In this document: positions 45,178-53,476 of the stretch, one piece after another
Position numbering within the stretch: position 1 is the stretch's first letter
Layout: each line of letters begins with the position of its first letter
Source of the DNA: Flavobacteriales bacterium
GTDB taxonomy: Bacteria > Bacteroidota > Bacteroidia > JACJYZ01
Length of the DNA stretch: 64,000 nucleotides
Direction of reading: 5' to 3'
Assembly: GCA_020635855.1 (NCBI GenBank)
Contig: JACJYZ010000004.1
Coordinates: forward strand, 372,001 to 436,000
Notes under the pieces: model-generated
The model's input: only the letters and a program-made list of their open reading frames with translations
What the model was told of the DNA's origin: nothing
Databases searched by the model: none
Position numbers and translations under genes: made by a program

Positions 45178-46179
45178 CTACCGGGAGCGGGACTCCCAGG
45201 TGTCGCGTACAAAGTCAACAACCGGCTCAAATTGCTGGTCGTTCATGCAACGGAAGTGCTTCTTCGGGCAGCTGTCAAAACCGATCTTGCTGCAGGGCCG
45301 GCATGACAGGTCTGCTACTTCGGCTGACATCCAGCGTGCGGTGGTTTTCGATCCATAATAAGGATACATGCCAAATGCCGGCACCGTGTTGCCCCAGAAA
45401 ACGACCATGTCTTTCTGAAAAGCAGCACCGACGTGCATCATTCCGGTATCATGGGTGATCAACACCTTCGCATGTTTGACCAGGGTTGCTGACTCGGTTA
45501 ATGACAGGGTTCCGCAGGTATCGTGCACATGAGGGCCAAGCACTTTCACCATGCGTGCGCCCCTTTCTTTTTCCGCTGTACCTCCCATCAATACGATCGG
45601 GTAGGGCAACATCCGGCAAAGCTCCACCAGTCGTTCTTCAGGTAAACATTTGGTGGCATGCTGTGCTCCGATAACCAAACCGATGTATCCGCTTTGCATG
45701 GATGGGGGTAATCGCTGAAGCACGTCGTCTGCCTTCGGTTCAAGGTATACATCCAGTCCCTTTCCATCCTTCTTCACGCCGAGCCGGGACGTTGTCATGA
45801 GGTAGCGATCCACAACATGCATATCAGGCATGAGGTTTTTCTTGAAATTAACCAGGATCCATTTCCTGACATTCATTTTAGGGAAGGTATAACTCCTGCG
45901 TTTGAGTGCCTTCTTCAACCTGGCGGAACGCAGGCTGTGCTGCAGGTCGATGACCACATCGTAATGCTGGGCAACCAATAACACCAGGATCTCGGTGATG
46001 GATTCGTCAAAAAGGAAGAAGCGATCCACATGCGGATTGTGAACCAACAGTTCTGAAAACTTCCGTTTGCATGCGAAGTGAATTTCAGCACCGGGTACCT
46101 GTTCCTTGACCGCACGCAGCACCGGTGTGGTGAGCACCACATCTCCGATGGAGCTGAAACGTATGACCAGTATTTTCAT
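45178..46179 (-). CDS. Glycosyltransferase family 9 (heptosyltransferase-like)
   Basis: 333 residues. N-terminal KILVIRFSSIGDVVLTTPVLR and C-terminal GDVVLTTP-class Rossmann partner with ITHDTGMMHVGAAF are the GT9 signature segments (ADP-heptose:LPS transferase type). Probably adds a sugar to the lipopolysaccharide core; the sugar itself is not shown. A C-terminal Cys cluster (LSCRPCSKIGFDSC then KKHFRCM) resembles a metal or disulfide site. Start at ATG 46179. Confidence 0.88.
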   Translation of the reverse strand: MKILVIRFSSIGDVVLTTPVLRAVKEQVPGAEIHFACKRKFSELLVHNPHVDRFFLFDESITEILVLLVAQHYDVVIDLQHSLRSARLKKALKRRSYTFPKMNVRKWILVNFKKNLMPDMHVVDRYLMTTSRLGVKKDGKGLDVYLEPKADDVLQRLPPSMQSGYIGLVIGAQHATKCLPEERLVELCRMLPYPIVLMGGTAEKERGARMVKVLGPHVHDTCGTLSLTESATLVKHAKVLITHDTGMMHVGAAFQKDMVVFWGNTVPAFGMYPYYGSKTTARWMSAEVADLSCRPCSKIGFDSCPKKHFRCMNDQQFEPVVDFVRDTWESRSR

Positions 46180-46201
46180 GAAATGACGGCTTGCAAGGTA
46201 C

Positions 46202-46236
46202 AAAACAAAAAGCCCCGCGTACAGGGTACACAGGGC
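46202..46236 (-). terminator. Intrinsic terminator after the small lipoprotein gene
   Basis: On the minus strand an 11-bp stem (two GU pairs) formed by 46236-46226 and 46222-46212 with a 3-base loop, followed by TTTTTGTTTTG. Confidence 0.88.
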
Positions 46237-46260
46237 ATGATTATAAATGGCGGACCCGGA

Positions 46261-46668
46261 TTACTCGGCTTTCAGGTGTGTCTGTGATCCGTTGTCGTCC
46301 TTCAGCCACAACTCCTTACTTGTCAGCCTGAGGATCTCACTTGCATCGGTGGTGCTTGTTGAACCAAGGGTGGTAATTAGCTCCAGCTTTGATTTGTCAT
46401 CCGACAGTTGCCAGGTAAGCGCACTTGAAGAAGTACCACCATTCACAGAAACCTGACCGTCGTCCTTCAGTTCATATTTGTTCGGGCTGGAAGGTGTGGT
46501 CTCATTTCCGTTGGCATCAATGAACGACTCTTCTGTCCATACCCGCTGCAACCGGGCTTTTTTCGACTTGAAGCTGATCATGGGACCCTCTTCGTATTTC
46601 TTACAACCGGTCAATGCGGCACCGGCTACAAGCAGGATCATCAAAGCAAATTTAATAGCGGTTTTCAT
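46261..46668 (-). CDS. Small lipoprotein, lipocalin-like
   Basis: 135 residues. Signal with lipobox LTGC near residue 22, then KKYEEGPMISFKSKKARLQR and beta-rich strands (WTEESFIDANGNE, YELKDDGQVSVNGG, WQLSDDKSKLELI, ELWLKDDNG). The layout resembles lipocalin-like lipoproteins of Bacteroidota, in which the conserved N-terminal motif precedes a small barrel. No ligand can be proposed. Single gene with its own terminator. Confidence 0.72.
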   Translation of the reverse strand: MKTAIKFALMILLVAGAALTGCKKYEEGPMISFKSKKARLQRVWTEESFIDANGNETTPSSPNKYELKDDGQVSVNGGTSSSALTWQLSDDKSKLELITTLGSTSTTDASEILRLTSKELWLKDDNGSQTHLKAE

Positions 46669-46861
46669 ATGTAGAGAAATTGGTTACGGTTACAGACACC
46701 TTCGATTCCTATCCTCTGAGATTCCAAATGCGGGCAAAACAGAGGCATTCCAAAAAATTTATTTGACGCGAAGGCAATTTACAAAAAGAACATGCACGCA
46801 ATGTGCGACCTTAATTTCAAACTTTATGCCAACGATTTTTCTGATGGCGAAATGAAAAGGC

Positions 46862-46869
46862 TATTTTTG
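46862..46869 (+). promoter_or_regulatory. -7 promoter element of tatD
   Basis: TATTTTTG ends 3 bases before the ATG at 46873. It supports that ATG as the start and predicts a leaderless transcript. If correct, the longer frame from 46792 is not translated. Confidence 0.5.
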
Positions 46870-46872
46870 CGC

Positions 46873-47646
46873 ATGCGCCTGGTAGATACGCATAGCCATT
46901 TATACTTGCCTGAATTTTCCGAAGACCGCGGTGACATGCTGAATCGCGCCTTTGAAGCCGGGGTTGAACGCATCTACTTACCCGACATCCACCAGGCCAC
47001 TTCAGCCGACCTCCGAAAACTTGCCACCGATTGGCCGGAACGTTGCTTTGCAATGACCGGATTGCATCCCTGTTATGTAAAACCGGAAACCTACAGGGAA
47101 GAACTGGCCCATGTAGAATTCAGTGCCGCAAGTGGTGGGTTCTGCGCCATTGGTGAAATCGGTATTGACCTGTACTGGGATACATCCACCCGTACCATCC
47201 AGGAAGAAGCATTTTTGCACCAGGTTCAACTTGCACAAAACCTGCATCTCCCGGTTGCAATCCATTCGAGGGAAGCAACCGATGTGATCCTGGATTTGCT
47301 GGAAGCCCATGCTGACAAACCCGTTTCGGGCATCCTGCACTGTTTCACCGGATCCATAGAACAGGCACATCGTGCGATTCGTTTGGGCCTTCACCTGGGT
47401 ATCGGTGGGGTCCTTACCTATAAGAACAGCGGGCTTGATCAGGTGGTCTCACATATCCGGCCCGAACACATCGTTCTGGAAACCGATGCACCCTACCTGG
47501 CACCGGTACCTTTCAGAGGCAAACGGAACGAAAGCGCATACATCATTCAGATTGCCAACAAGCTTGCGGAAGTATGGGGAAAATCGCCGGAAGAGGTTGG
47601 GGAAATCACCACGCAAAACGCTTTGAGAGTCTTTCAACATGAGTAA
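46873..47646 (+). CDS. TatD-family metal-dependent hydrolase/DNase
   Basis: 257 residues of the amidohydrolase-like TIM barrel: VDTHSHLYLPEF (metal His pair), TGLHPCY, GEIGIDLYWD (metal Glu), PVAIHSREATD, GILHCFTGS, LETDAPYLAPVPFRGKRNE (metal Asp). Typical TatD proteins act on DNA 3' ends or as D-amino acid-related hydrolases. Start at ATG 46873 because of the family start MRLVDTHSH and the -7 box; ATG 46852 is the alternative. The 3' end overlaps ansA by 8 bases. Confidence 0.93.
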   Translation: MRLVDTHSHLYLPEFSEDRGDMLNRAFEAGVERIYLPDIHQATSADLRKLATDWPERCFAMTGLHPCYVKPETYREELAHVEFSAASGGFCAIGEIGIDLYWDTSTRTIQEEAFLHQVQLAQNLHLPVAIHSREATDVILDLLEAHADKPVSGILHCFTGSIEQAHRAIRLGLHLGIGGVLTYKNSGLDQVVSHIRPEHIVLETDAPYLAPVPFRGKRNESAYIIQIANKLAEVWGKSPEEVGEITTQNALRVFQHE

Positions 47647-48661
47647 AAAGAAATCCATTCTTCTGATTTACACCGGCGGTACCATTGGCATGGTTCAGGA
47701 TACACAGAGCGGGAGCCTCCGGCCGTTCGACTTTACACACCTGACCCAGCAAATACCTGAGCTGACCCGGTTCGATCTTGCCTTTTCAAGTCACTCGTTC
47801 GCACAACCGATGGACTCATCCAACATGACCCCGGAGGTATGGATCAAACTTGCGCAGATCATTGAAGAGCAATACGACCGCCACGACGGATTTGTGATCC
47901 TGCATGGTTCAGATACCATGGCCTACACCGCATCTGCCCTAAGCTTCCTGTTGGAGAACCTTGCCAAGCCGGTGATCCTGACCGGCAGTCAGCTGCCCAT
48001 CGGCATCATCCGCACCGATGCAAGGGAGAACCTGATCACCGCCATTGAGATTGCTTCCTCGGAAACCCCTTTGGTGCCTGAGGTGTGCATCTATTTTGAA
48101 TACCACCTGTATAGGGGAAACCGGACCAGCAAGATCAACGCGGAAGAGTTTGCCGCCTTTCATTCGTTCAACCATCCGCCGTTGGCCAGCGCCGGTGTTC
48201 ACCTGAAATTCCATGAGGGCCAAATTGCAAAATGGAACGGGAAACCACTGCAGGTTCATCGCGCACTGGATCCCTCTGTAGCCATCCTGAAAATATTCCC
48301 GGGAATCCAGCCCCAGGTGGTGGATGCGATGCTTTCAATCCCGGGATTGAAAGGATTGATCTTAGAAACATACGGCGCCGGAAACGCACCTACGGATGCA
48401 TGGTTGAGTGAAAAACTTGAGGCCGCCAACAAGCGTGGACTGGTGCTACTGAACATCACCCAATGCCTGGGTGGATCTGTGGAACAAGGCAGGTATGAAA
48501 CCAGTGTTCAACTTGAGAAAGCAGGTGTGATCAGCGGCAAAGACATGACCACGGAAGCAGCCATTGCCAAGTTGATGTTTCTGCTCGCACAACAGCACGA
48601 TACAGTTGAAATAAAACGGTTGCTTACCGTACCGTTGTGCGGTGAAATGCACGGGGAATAA
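47639..48661 (+). CDS. ansA: Type I (cytoplasmic) L-asparaginase
   Basis: Hydrolyses asparagine to aspartate and ammonia. 340 residues. N-terminal catalytic Thr in YTGGTIGM, the second catalytic Thr in HGSDTMAYTA, and a C-terminal domain with LETYGAGNAP. No signal peptide, in keeping with a cytosolic enzyme. Overlaps the tatD stop by 8 bases and is followed by the TPR gene after 2 bases. Aspartate made here can feed the nadB reaction, though the genes are unlinked. Confidence 0.93.
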   Translation: MSKKKSILLIYTGGTIGMVQDTQSGSLRPFDFTHLTQQIPELTRFDLAFSSHSFAQPMDSSNMTPEVWIKLAQIIEEQYDRHDGFVILHGSDTMAYTASALSFLLENLAKPVILTGSQLPIGIIRTDARENLITAIEIASSETPLVPEVCIYFEYHLYRGNRTSKINAEEFAAFHSFNHPPLASAGVHLKFHEGQIAKWNGKPLQVHRALDPSVAILKIFPGIQPQVVDAMLSIPGLKGLILETYGAGNAPTDAWLSEKLEAANKRGLVLLNITQCLGGSVEQGRYETSVQLEKAGVISGKDMTTEAAIAKLMFLLAQQHDTVEIKRLLTVPLCGEMHGE

Positions 48662-48663
48662 CC

Positions 48664-50727
48664 ATGACAAAGGACCGGTCCAAATCACCCGATACAGCTT
48701 CACCTCCTCCGGTGGTGCTGACATTCTGGAAAACACGACCGGCATGGATTCTGTTTGCCATCTCCGTATTGGTTTACATTCAAACGGTTTCTTTCGACTA
48801 TGCGCTTGACGATAAGCTGTACATTACACACAACCAGTTTACGCAACAAGGCGTGGACGGGATCAAAGACCTTGTCTCAAACGACCTCCTGGTAGGCTTC
48901 TTCGGAAAAGACAAAAAACTTTTGTCCGGTGGCAGGTACCGCCCCATTCCATTGATCACTTTTGCCGTTGAGGTTCAACTGTTCGGCAATGACCCTTCCG
49001 TCAGTCATGCCCTTAACCTTATATTATACGGACTCACCTGTTTGCTGCTATACGGTTTGTTGCTGCGGCTTCTTCCATCCCGGCCCGGACAACACCCGAT
49101 GCTCTCACTGCCTTTCATCGCTACGCTGCTTTTCTGTTTACACCCCCTGCACACCGAGGTGATTGCCAACATCAAAAGCCGGGACGAGATGATGAGCCTT
49201 TTCGGTGCCCTGGGAAGCCTTTGGTTTGTACTTGAATACCTGGAGAAGCGCAACGGTTTGTCCATGGCTTGGGCCTTCCTGTGCTTTTTCGGCGCGTTGC
49301 TTTCCAAAGAATCCACGGTGACCTTCCTGGCCGCCATCCCTTTCACCCTGATATTTTTCAGAAGCAAGGTGTTGCAGAAGGACGCATCTGACGCAGCATC
49401 CCAACAGTTCTCTTTGAAGGAAATCATTCTGGCCATGCTGCCGATTTTTGTTGCATTCGGTTGTTACATGGTCATGCGGATGAGTTTGCTGGATGACAAT
49501 ACCGGCGAGGTCACGGAATTGCTGAACAACCCTTTTGTAGAAAGCAGTACTTCCGACAAATATGCGACCATCTTTTACACGATGGGGTTGTATATCAAAC
49601 TGCTCTTCTTCCCACACCCGCTCACCAATGATTATTTCCCCCGGCACATCCCCATCATCGGCTGGGGAGATCCGCGGGCTTTTTTATCGTTGATTCTTTA
49701 TGCGTGGATGATATGGCTTGCTGTTAAAGGATTTTTCAAGAGGTCGCTCATCTCCTGGTGCATCTTCTTTTTTCTTATTTCCTTCTCTTTGTTTTCCAAC
49801 CTTGTTTTCCCGATCGGTTCTTTCATGAATGAGCGTTTCATGTACGTACCTTCCATTGGGTTTTGTGTGGCATTCGGCGATTTGCTGATCCGTGGAGTGA
49901 ACAGGTGGAAGTCTTCAAAACAGGCTGTCGAACGAACCCTGGCGTATGCAGTAATCCTGATGTCGTTTGCATTCACCATCAAGACGGTTCACAGGAGCAG
50001 GGCATGGAAGAACGACTTCACCCTTGCGATGACGGATGTGGCCATTTCGCCCAACAGCACCAAGGCCAACATGTCAGCCGGTGCAGCACTCATTGAAAAA
50101 GCCAATGCCCTTCCAGAGGGAGACATGCAAAGGAAAGCCCTGGCCAACCAGGCCATTCCGTACCTGACAAAGGCACTTGACATCTATTCCAACTACAAAC
50201 AACCTATGTTGCTGTTGGGCAGCGCTTATTTTTTGCTGGACAACTATGAGGGCGCTTACCAGGGATATAGCCGGGCTCTTCAGATGGATCCGAATTTCGG
50301 AGATGCAAAGCGCAACCTGGAATTCATCGCTGATCGGGCAGCATCACAAAAAATTTACAACATCGCAGAAAAGTGCTACCTGACGCTGATCGCCAACGAT
50401 CCGAATGCGGTTCATATCTATGCAAAACTGGGACAGCTGTACGGCCGGGATATGGGTAACATCCCAAAAGCAAAAGAATACCTTGAGAAAGCAACCCAGC
50501 TGGATCCGGCTAATACGGATGTGCTGCAAAAACTCGGAATTGTATATTCTTTAACAGGCGATAATAACAAGGCGCTGGCCACGTTTCTCAAAGCATACGA
50601 GCTCAATCCCAAAAACGCCAATGTGCTGATGAACATCGGCATCACCTACCGCAACATGGGTGACACGGAACAAGGGGATTCGTATCTTCAACGTGCATTT
50701 GCACTCGACCCCTCCCTCAGAAAATGA
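48664..50727 (+). CDS. GT-C-like polytopic membrane protein with C-terminal TPR repeats
   Basis: 687 residues. Around ten membrane helices (~27-445), the first extracytoplasmic loop carrying SFDYALDD (acidic pair in the place of the GT-C catalytic Asp) and the HPLHTEVIANIKSRDE loop typical of TMTC/protein O-mannosyltransferase-like proteins. Five or six TPR repeats follow (~460-687; for example PYLTKALDIYSNYKQPMLLL, ALQMDPNFGDAK, ATQLDPANTDVLQKLG, AYELNPKNANVLMNIG). It may glycosylate surface proteins; the donor is unknown. Linked to ansA by a 2-base gap. Confidence 0.8.
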   Translation: MTKDRSKSPDTASPPPVVLTFWKTRPAWILFAISVLVYIQTVSFDYALDDKLYITHNQFTQQGVDGIKDLVSNDLLVGFFGKDKKLLSGGRYRPIPLITFAVEVQLFGNDPSVSHALNLILYGLTCLLLYGLLLRLLPSRPGQHPMLSLPFIATLLFCLHPLHTEVIANIKSRDEMMSLFGALGSLWFVLEYLEKRNGLSMAWAFLCFFGALLSKESTVTFLAAIPFTLIFFRSKVLQKDASDAASQQFSLKEIILAMLPIFVAFGCYMVMRMSLLDDNTGEVTELLNNPFVESSTSDKYATIFYTMGLYIKLLFFPHPLTNDYFPRHIPIIGWGDPRAFLSLILYAWMIWLAVKGFFKRSLISWCIFFFLISFSLFSNLVFPIGSFMNERFMYVPSIGFCVAFGDLLIRGVNRWKSSKQAVERTLAYAVILMSFAFTIKTVHRSRAWKNDFTLAMTDVAISPNSTKANMSAGAALIEKANALPEGDMQRKALANQAIPYLTKALDIYSNYKQPMLLLGSAYFLLDNYEGAYQGYSRALQMDPNFGDAKRNLEFIADRAASQKIYNIAEKCYLTLIANDPNAVHIYAKLGQLYGRDMGNIPKAKEYLEKATQLDPANTDVLQKLGIVYSLTGDNNKALATFLKAYELNPKNANVLMNIGITYRNMGDTEQGDSYLQRAFALDPSLRK

Positions 50728-50773
50728 TCTTGCATGCAGGCTTGATTAGCCTGTTCACCGCATCAATGCAAGA
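50728..50773 (+). repeat. Nested inverted repeat between the TPR gene and tRNA-Ser
   Basis: Outer arms TCTTGCAT (50728-50735) and ATGCAAGA (50766-50773) are perfect 8-bp complements; they enclose CAGGCT (50737-50742) with AGCCTG (50748-50753). Begins right after the stop codon. No T-run follows, so it is a weak terminator candidate. Confidence 0.5.
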
Positions 50774-50848
50774 CCCGTTATGTTGGAATGATATTTTTTG
50801 TAATTTGGTCGCCCTGTTTAGCTCACCTGTGCATCAGGCGATGCTCGG

Positions 50849-50935
50849 GGAGAGGTGGCCGAGTGGTTTATGGCGCACGCCTGGAAAGCGTGTTTCCCGG
50901 AAACGGGATCGGGGGTTCGAATCCCCCTCTCTCCG
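50849..50935 (+). tRNA. tRNA-Ser, anticodon GGA
   Basis: 87 bases with a long variable arm, as in class II tRNAs. Acceptor arms GGAGAGG (50849-50855) and TCTCTCC (50928-50934) with a G discriminator; anticodon stem CACGC/GCGTG flanks the loop CTGGAAA, so the anticodon GGA is at 50883-50885. T-arm GGGGG-TTCGAAT-CCCCC. No CCA is encoded. The spurious protein frame across it is not a gene. Confidence 0.97.
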
Positions 50936-50946
50936 CAGGATTTAAA

Positions 50947-51015
50947 GACAGTCGCATCACTGTCCGGACCAATAGTTTAAGGGAAGTATCCGGTGGCCGC
51001 ATCCAGTGGCTTCCC
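50947..51015 (+). other. Two hairpins downstream of tRNA-Ser
   Basis: GACAGT/ACTGTC (50947-50952 with 50959-50964), then a longer one: GGGAAG (50981-50986) with CTTCCC (51010-51015) and inner CCGGTGG/CCAGTGG (50990-50996, 51003-51009) with one mismatch. No T-run. May protect or process the tRNA 3' end, or form a leader for exbB. Confidence 0.4.
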
Positions 51016-51059
51016 AAATTGATAACCGTATTTGTTAGCTTAAGTTTCAAAAATTCCTC

Positions 51060-51067
51060 TATTTTTG
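51060..51067 (+). promoter_or_regulatory. -7 promoter element of the exbB operon
   Basis: TATTTTTG, perfect match, 50 bases before the exbB ATG at 51118. Confidence 0.5.
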
Positions 51068-51117
51068 GCTCGCCAAAATGCATTTAATCACATCAGAATA
51101 ACTAACCCTTGTTACCC

Positions 51118-51864
51118 ATGAAAAAGTTGTTTGCTCTTGTTTCAACCTTTGGCTTCCTGATGACAGGCCTCCAATCTGTGGCGATGGCCGAAGAAGCTGC
51201 AACTGCTGCAGAACCTGCTGCTGCTCCTGCACAGTCTTTTCATCAGATCATCCTTGAAAAGTTCGTTGATGGCGGTCCCGCATTCATGGGCATCGTTCTT
51301 CTCTGTCTGATCATCGGGCTGGCCCTGTGTATCGAGCGTATCATTTACCTCAACATGGCCACTTCCAATAACAAGAAACTCCTGAGTGATATTGACGGCG
51401 CATTGCAGTCAGGTGGTGTTGAAGCTGCCATGGAAGTTTGCCGCACCACCCGTGGTCCGGTTGCCAGCATCTTCTACTCAGGTTTGGATAAAGTAAACGA
51501 AGGCATCGACACCGTTGAAAAGTCAATCGTGGCTTACGGTGCGGTTCAAATGGGTCTTCTCGAGAAAGGTCTTTCCTGGATTTCACTGTTCATCTCACTG
51601 GCTCCGATGCTCGGGTTCATGGGTACGGTAATCGGTATGATCGACGCGTTCGATACCATCCAGGCTTCAGGTGACATTCAGCCCAGCCAGGTGGCCGGCG
51701 GTATCAAGATCGCTCTGTTGACCACCGTATTCGGTCTGATCGTAGCCATGATCCTCCAGGTATTCTACAACTATCTGTTGGCCAAGATCGACTCGCTGGT
51801 GAACTCCATGGACGAGTCATCCATCAACCTGGTTGATCTCCTGATCCGCTACGGCGTAAAATAA
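51118..51864 (+). CDS. MotA/TolQ/ExbB proton-channel family protein
   Basis: 248 residues. An N-terminal hydrophobic segment and Ala/Pro-rich linker, then three membrane helices (~59-80, ~150-175, ~195-220) with the TolQ/ExbB core APMLGFMGTVIGMIDAF. Forms the proton-driven stator with ExbD, energising TonB or a gliding-type motor. First gene of a run of four: ExbB, unknown, ExbD, ExbD. ATG at 51118 (a TTG at 51109 is not preferred). Confidence 0.92.
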   Translation: MKKLFALVSTFGFLMTGLQSVAMAEEAATAAEPAAAPAQSFHQIILEKFVDGGPAFMGIVLLCLIIGLALCIERIIYLNMATSNNKKLLSDIDGALQSGGVEAAMEVCRTTRGPVASIFYSGLDKVNEGIDTVEKSIVAYGAVQMGLLEKGLSWISLFISLAPMLGFMGTVIGMIDAFDTIQASGDIQPSQVAGGIKIALLTTVFGLIVAMILQVFYNYLLAKIDSLVNSMDESSINLVDLLIRYGVK

Positions 51865-51885
51865 TTGAACCGGATAACCTGGTAG

Positions 51886-51902
51886 TGCCGGCATCCCCGG
51901 CA
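51886..51902 (+). other. Short hairpin in the exbB-51921 gap
   Basis: TGCCGG (51886-51891) and CCGGCA (51897-51902) with a 5-base loop. May set relative expression within the operon; no T-run follows. Confidence 0.35.
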
Positions 51903-51920
51903 TTGCGCAAATGAAACGCT

Positions 51921-52367
51921 ATGAATAGCAAGAATCTCAAATTACTGATCATCATTCCGCTGGTTATTTCGGTGCTGGCTGCCATCTTCACGATCATCAT
52001 GTTCTACAAGGGTGATGAAACGGTTGCGTCAGATGCAGGTGCTCAAGCGGTAACCATTGTGCCCCTGTTCTACCTCACCTACTTTGTGCTGGGAATTGCA
52101 ACCCTGGCCGCATTGGTATTCTTTGTGGTGCAGATCATCAAAGGAACGGTGGACATGAAGAAGTTGGGTATCGGACTCGGATCTTTCATATTGGTGATCG
52201 TCATTTCCTATGTGATGGCATCGGATACGGTTCCGGTCAAATTTGCAGAAACCATCAGCAGTTCAACCACCAAGTGGGTGGGTGCGGGACTCATCATGTT
52301 CTACCTGCTTTTGGCATTGTCGGTACTCGGCATCATTTACTCGGAAGTTTCTCGTTTGTTTAAATAA
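51921..52367 (+). CDS. Four-helix membrane protein of unknown function in the exbBD operon
   Basis: 148 residues, four hydrophobic helices (~5-27, ~48-73, ~80-101, ~117-140) separated by short loops, no signal peptide and no known motif. Placed between ExbB and ExbD, 56 bases after exbB and 3 before exbD, which suggests a part of the same proton-driven complex. I do not recognise the family. Confidence 0.75.
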   Translation: MNSKNLKLLIIIPLVISVLAAIFTIIMFYKGDETVASDAGAQAVTIVPLFYLTYFVLGIATLAALVFFVVQIIKGTVDMKKLGIGLGSFILVIVISYVMASDTVPVKFAETISSSTTKWVGAGLIMFYLLLALSVLGIIYSEVSRLFK

Positions 52368-52370
52368 GCT

Positions 52371-52979
52371 ATGGCAAGAAGAGCATTACAAGAGATCAAC
52401 GCGGGTTCGATGGCGGATATCGCCTTCCTTCTGCTGATCTTCTTTCTGGTGACCACGCAGATGAATGCAGACCAGGGTCTGCTCAGAAAACTTCCACCCA
52501 AGGCCGAAGAACAACCGGATGATCCCCAGATCAAGGTTAAGGAAAGAAACATCTTCGTTGTTCTTGTCAATGCCAACGACCAGCTGCTGGTGGAGGGACA
52601 ACCCATGGTTGTTTCAAACCTCAGGGAAAAAACCAAGGAGTTCATTACCCCTCATCCGACCGATGAAACTTTTCCTGAAACACAAGATACCATCCTGAAA
52701 GTTCCTGGATTGGGCGAGAAAAGAGTAACGCTTACCAAGCAAGTCGTGTCTCTTCAAAACGACAACGCCACGAGCTATGACATGTACATCCAGGTGCAGA
52801 ATGAGTTGATTGCCGCTTACAACGAGTTGCGCAACGACCTGGCGATGGAATGGTATGGAAAGCCGTTCAGCAAGCTTACCGAAGCACAGGCTGATCCGAT
52901 TCAGACCGTTTACCCGCAACGTATTTCAGAAGCCGAACCCAAGGAAACAGGGGCCGAGGCAGCACCAGCAGCCGAATAA
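52371..52979 (+). CDS. ExbD/TolR-family protein, long form
   Basis: 202 residues. One membrane helix (MADIAFLLLIFFLVTTQM) with the conserved proton-carrying Asp at residue ~17, then a periplasmic domain with a C-terminal extension that ends in an Ala/Pro tail. Partner of the ExbB homologue. The extra ~60 residues exceed classical ExbD. Second of two ExbD genes here. Confidence 0.9.
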   Translation: MARRALQEINAGSMADIAFLLLIFFLVTTQMNADQGLLRKLPPKAEEQPDDPQIKVKERNIFVVLVNANDQLLVEGQPMVVSNLREKTKEFITPHPTDETFPETQDTILKVPGLGEKRVTLTKQVVSLQNDNATSYDMYIQVQNELIAAYNELRNDLAMEWYGKPFSKLTEAQADPIQTVYPQRISEAEPKETGAEAAPAAE

Positions 52980-53008
52980 TTCAATACTTGATTTAAGAAC
53001 CCAGCGAT

Positions 53009-53476
53009 ATGTCTCGTTTCAGAAAAAAGAAAAAGAAAGAAGCAACAGCCATCTCCACCGCTTCACTGCCCGATATCGTATTTATGCTGTTGTTCTTTTT
53101 CATGATTGCAACCGTGATCCGCGATACCTCCGTGATGGTGGAACAAAAAATGCCCCAGGCCACGGAAATTGAAAAGCTGCAAAAGAAATCGCTTGTCAGT
53201 TGTATTTATATCGGCCGACCGAATAGCGAATACCAGAAGGTGTACGGAACCGAACCCCGCATTCAGCTGAACGACCAATTCGGTGATGTAGCGGACATTC
53301 CTGAGTTTATCGCCAAAGAGCGTGAATCTAAAATCGAGGCACAAATCCCACAGATGACCACTTCTCTGAAAGTGGATCAGAAAACCAAAATGGGTATTGT
53401 GACCAAAGTGAAGCAGCAGCTACGTGAGGTGAATGCCTTGAAAATCAATTACGCTGCCGTAGAACGCAGAAACTAA
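53009..53476 (+). CDS. ExbD/TolR-family protein, second copy
   Basis: 155 residues. N-terminal Lys-rich cytoplasmic part (SRFRKKKKKEATA), one membrane helix (LPDIVFMLLFFFMIATVI) carrying the conserved Asp near residue 26, and a periplasmic domain. Having two ExbD proteins with one ExbB is common in Bacteroidota, where ExbB-ExbD-ExbD sets power TonB or related machines. Its stop overlaps the convergent CPBP gene by 4 bases. Confidence 0.9.
   Translation: MSRFRKKKKKEATAISTASLPDIVFMLLFFFMIATVIRDTSVMVEQKMPQATEIEKLQKKSLVSCIYIGRPNSEYQKVYGTEPRIQLNDQFGDVADIPEFIAKERESKIEAQIPQMTTSLKVDQKTKMGIVTKVKQQLREVNALKINYAAVERRN

Noticed and set aside
50724..50945. 73-codon frame running through tRNA-Ser
   Set aside because: The tRNA is well formed at 50849-50935; the frame is a by-product of its sequence.
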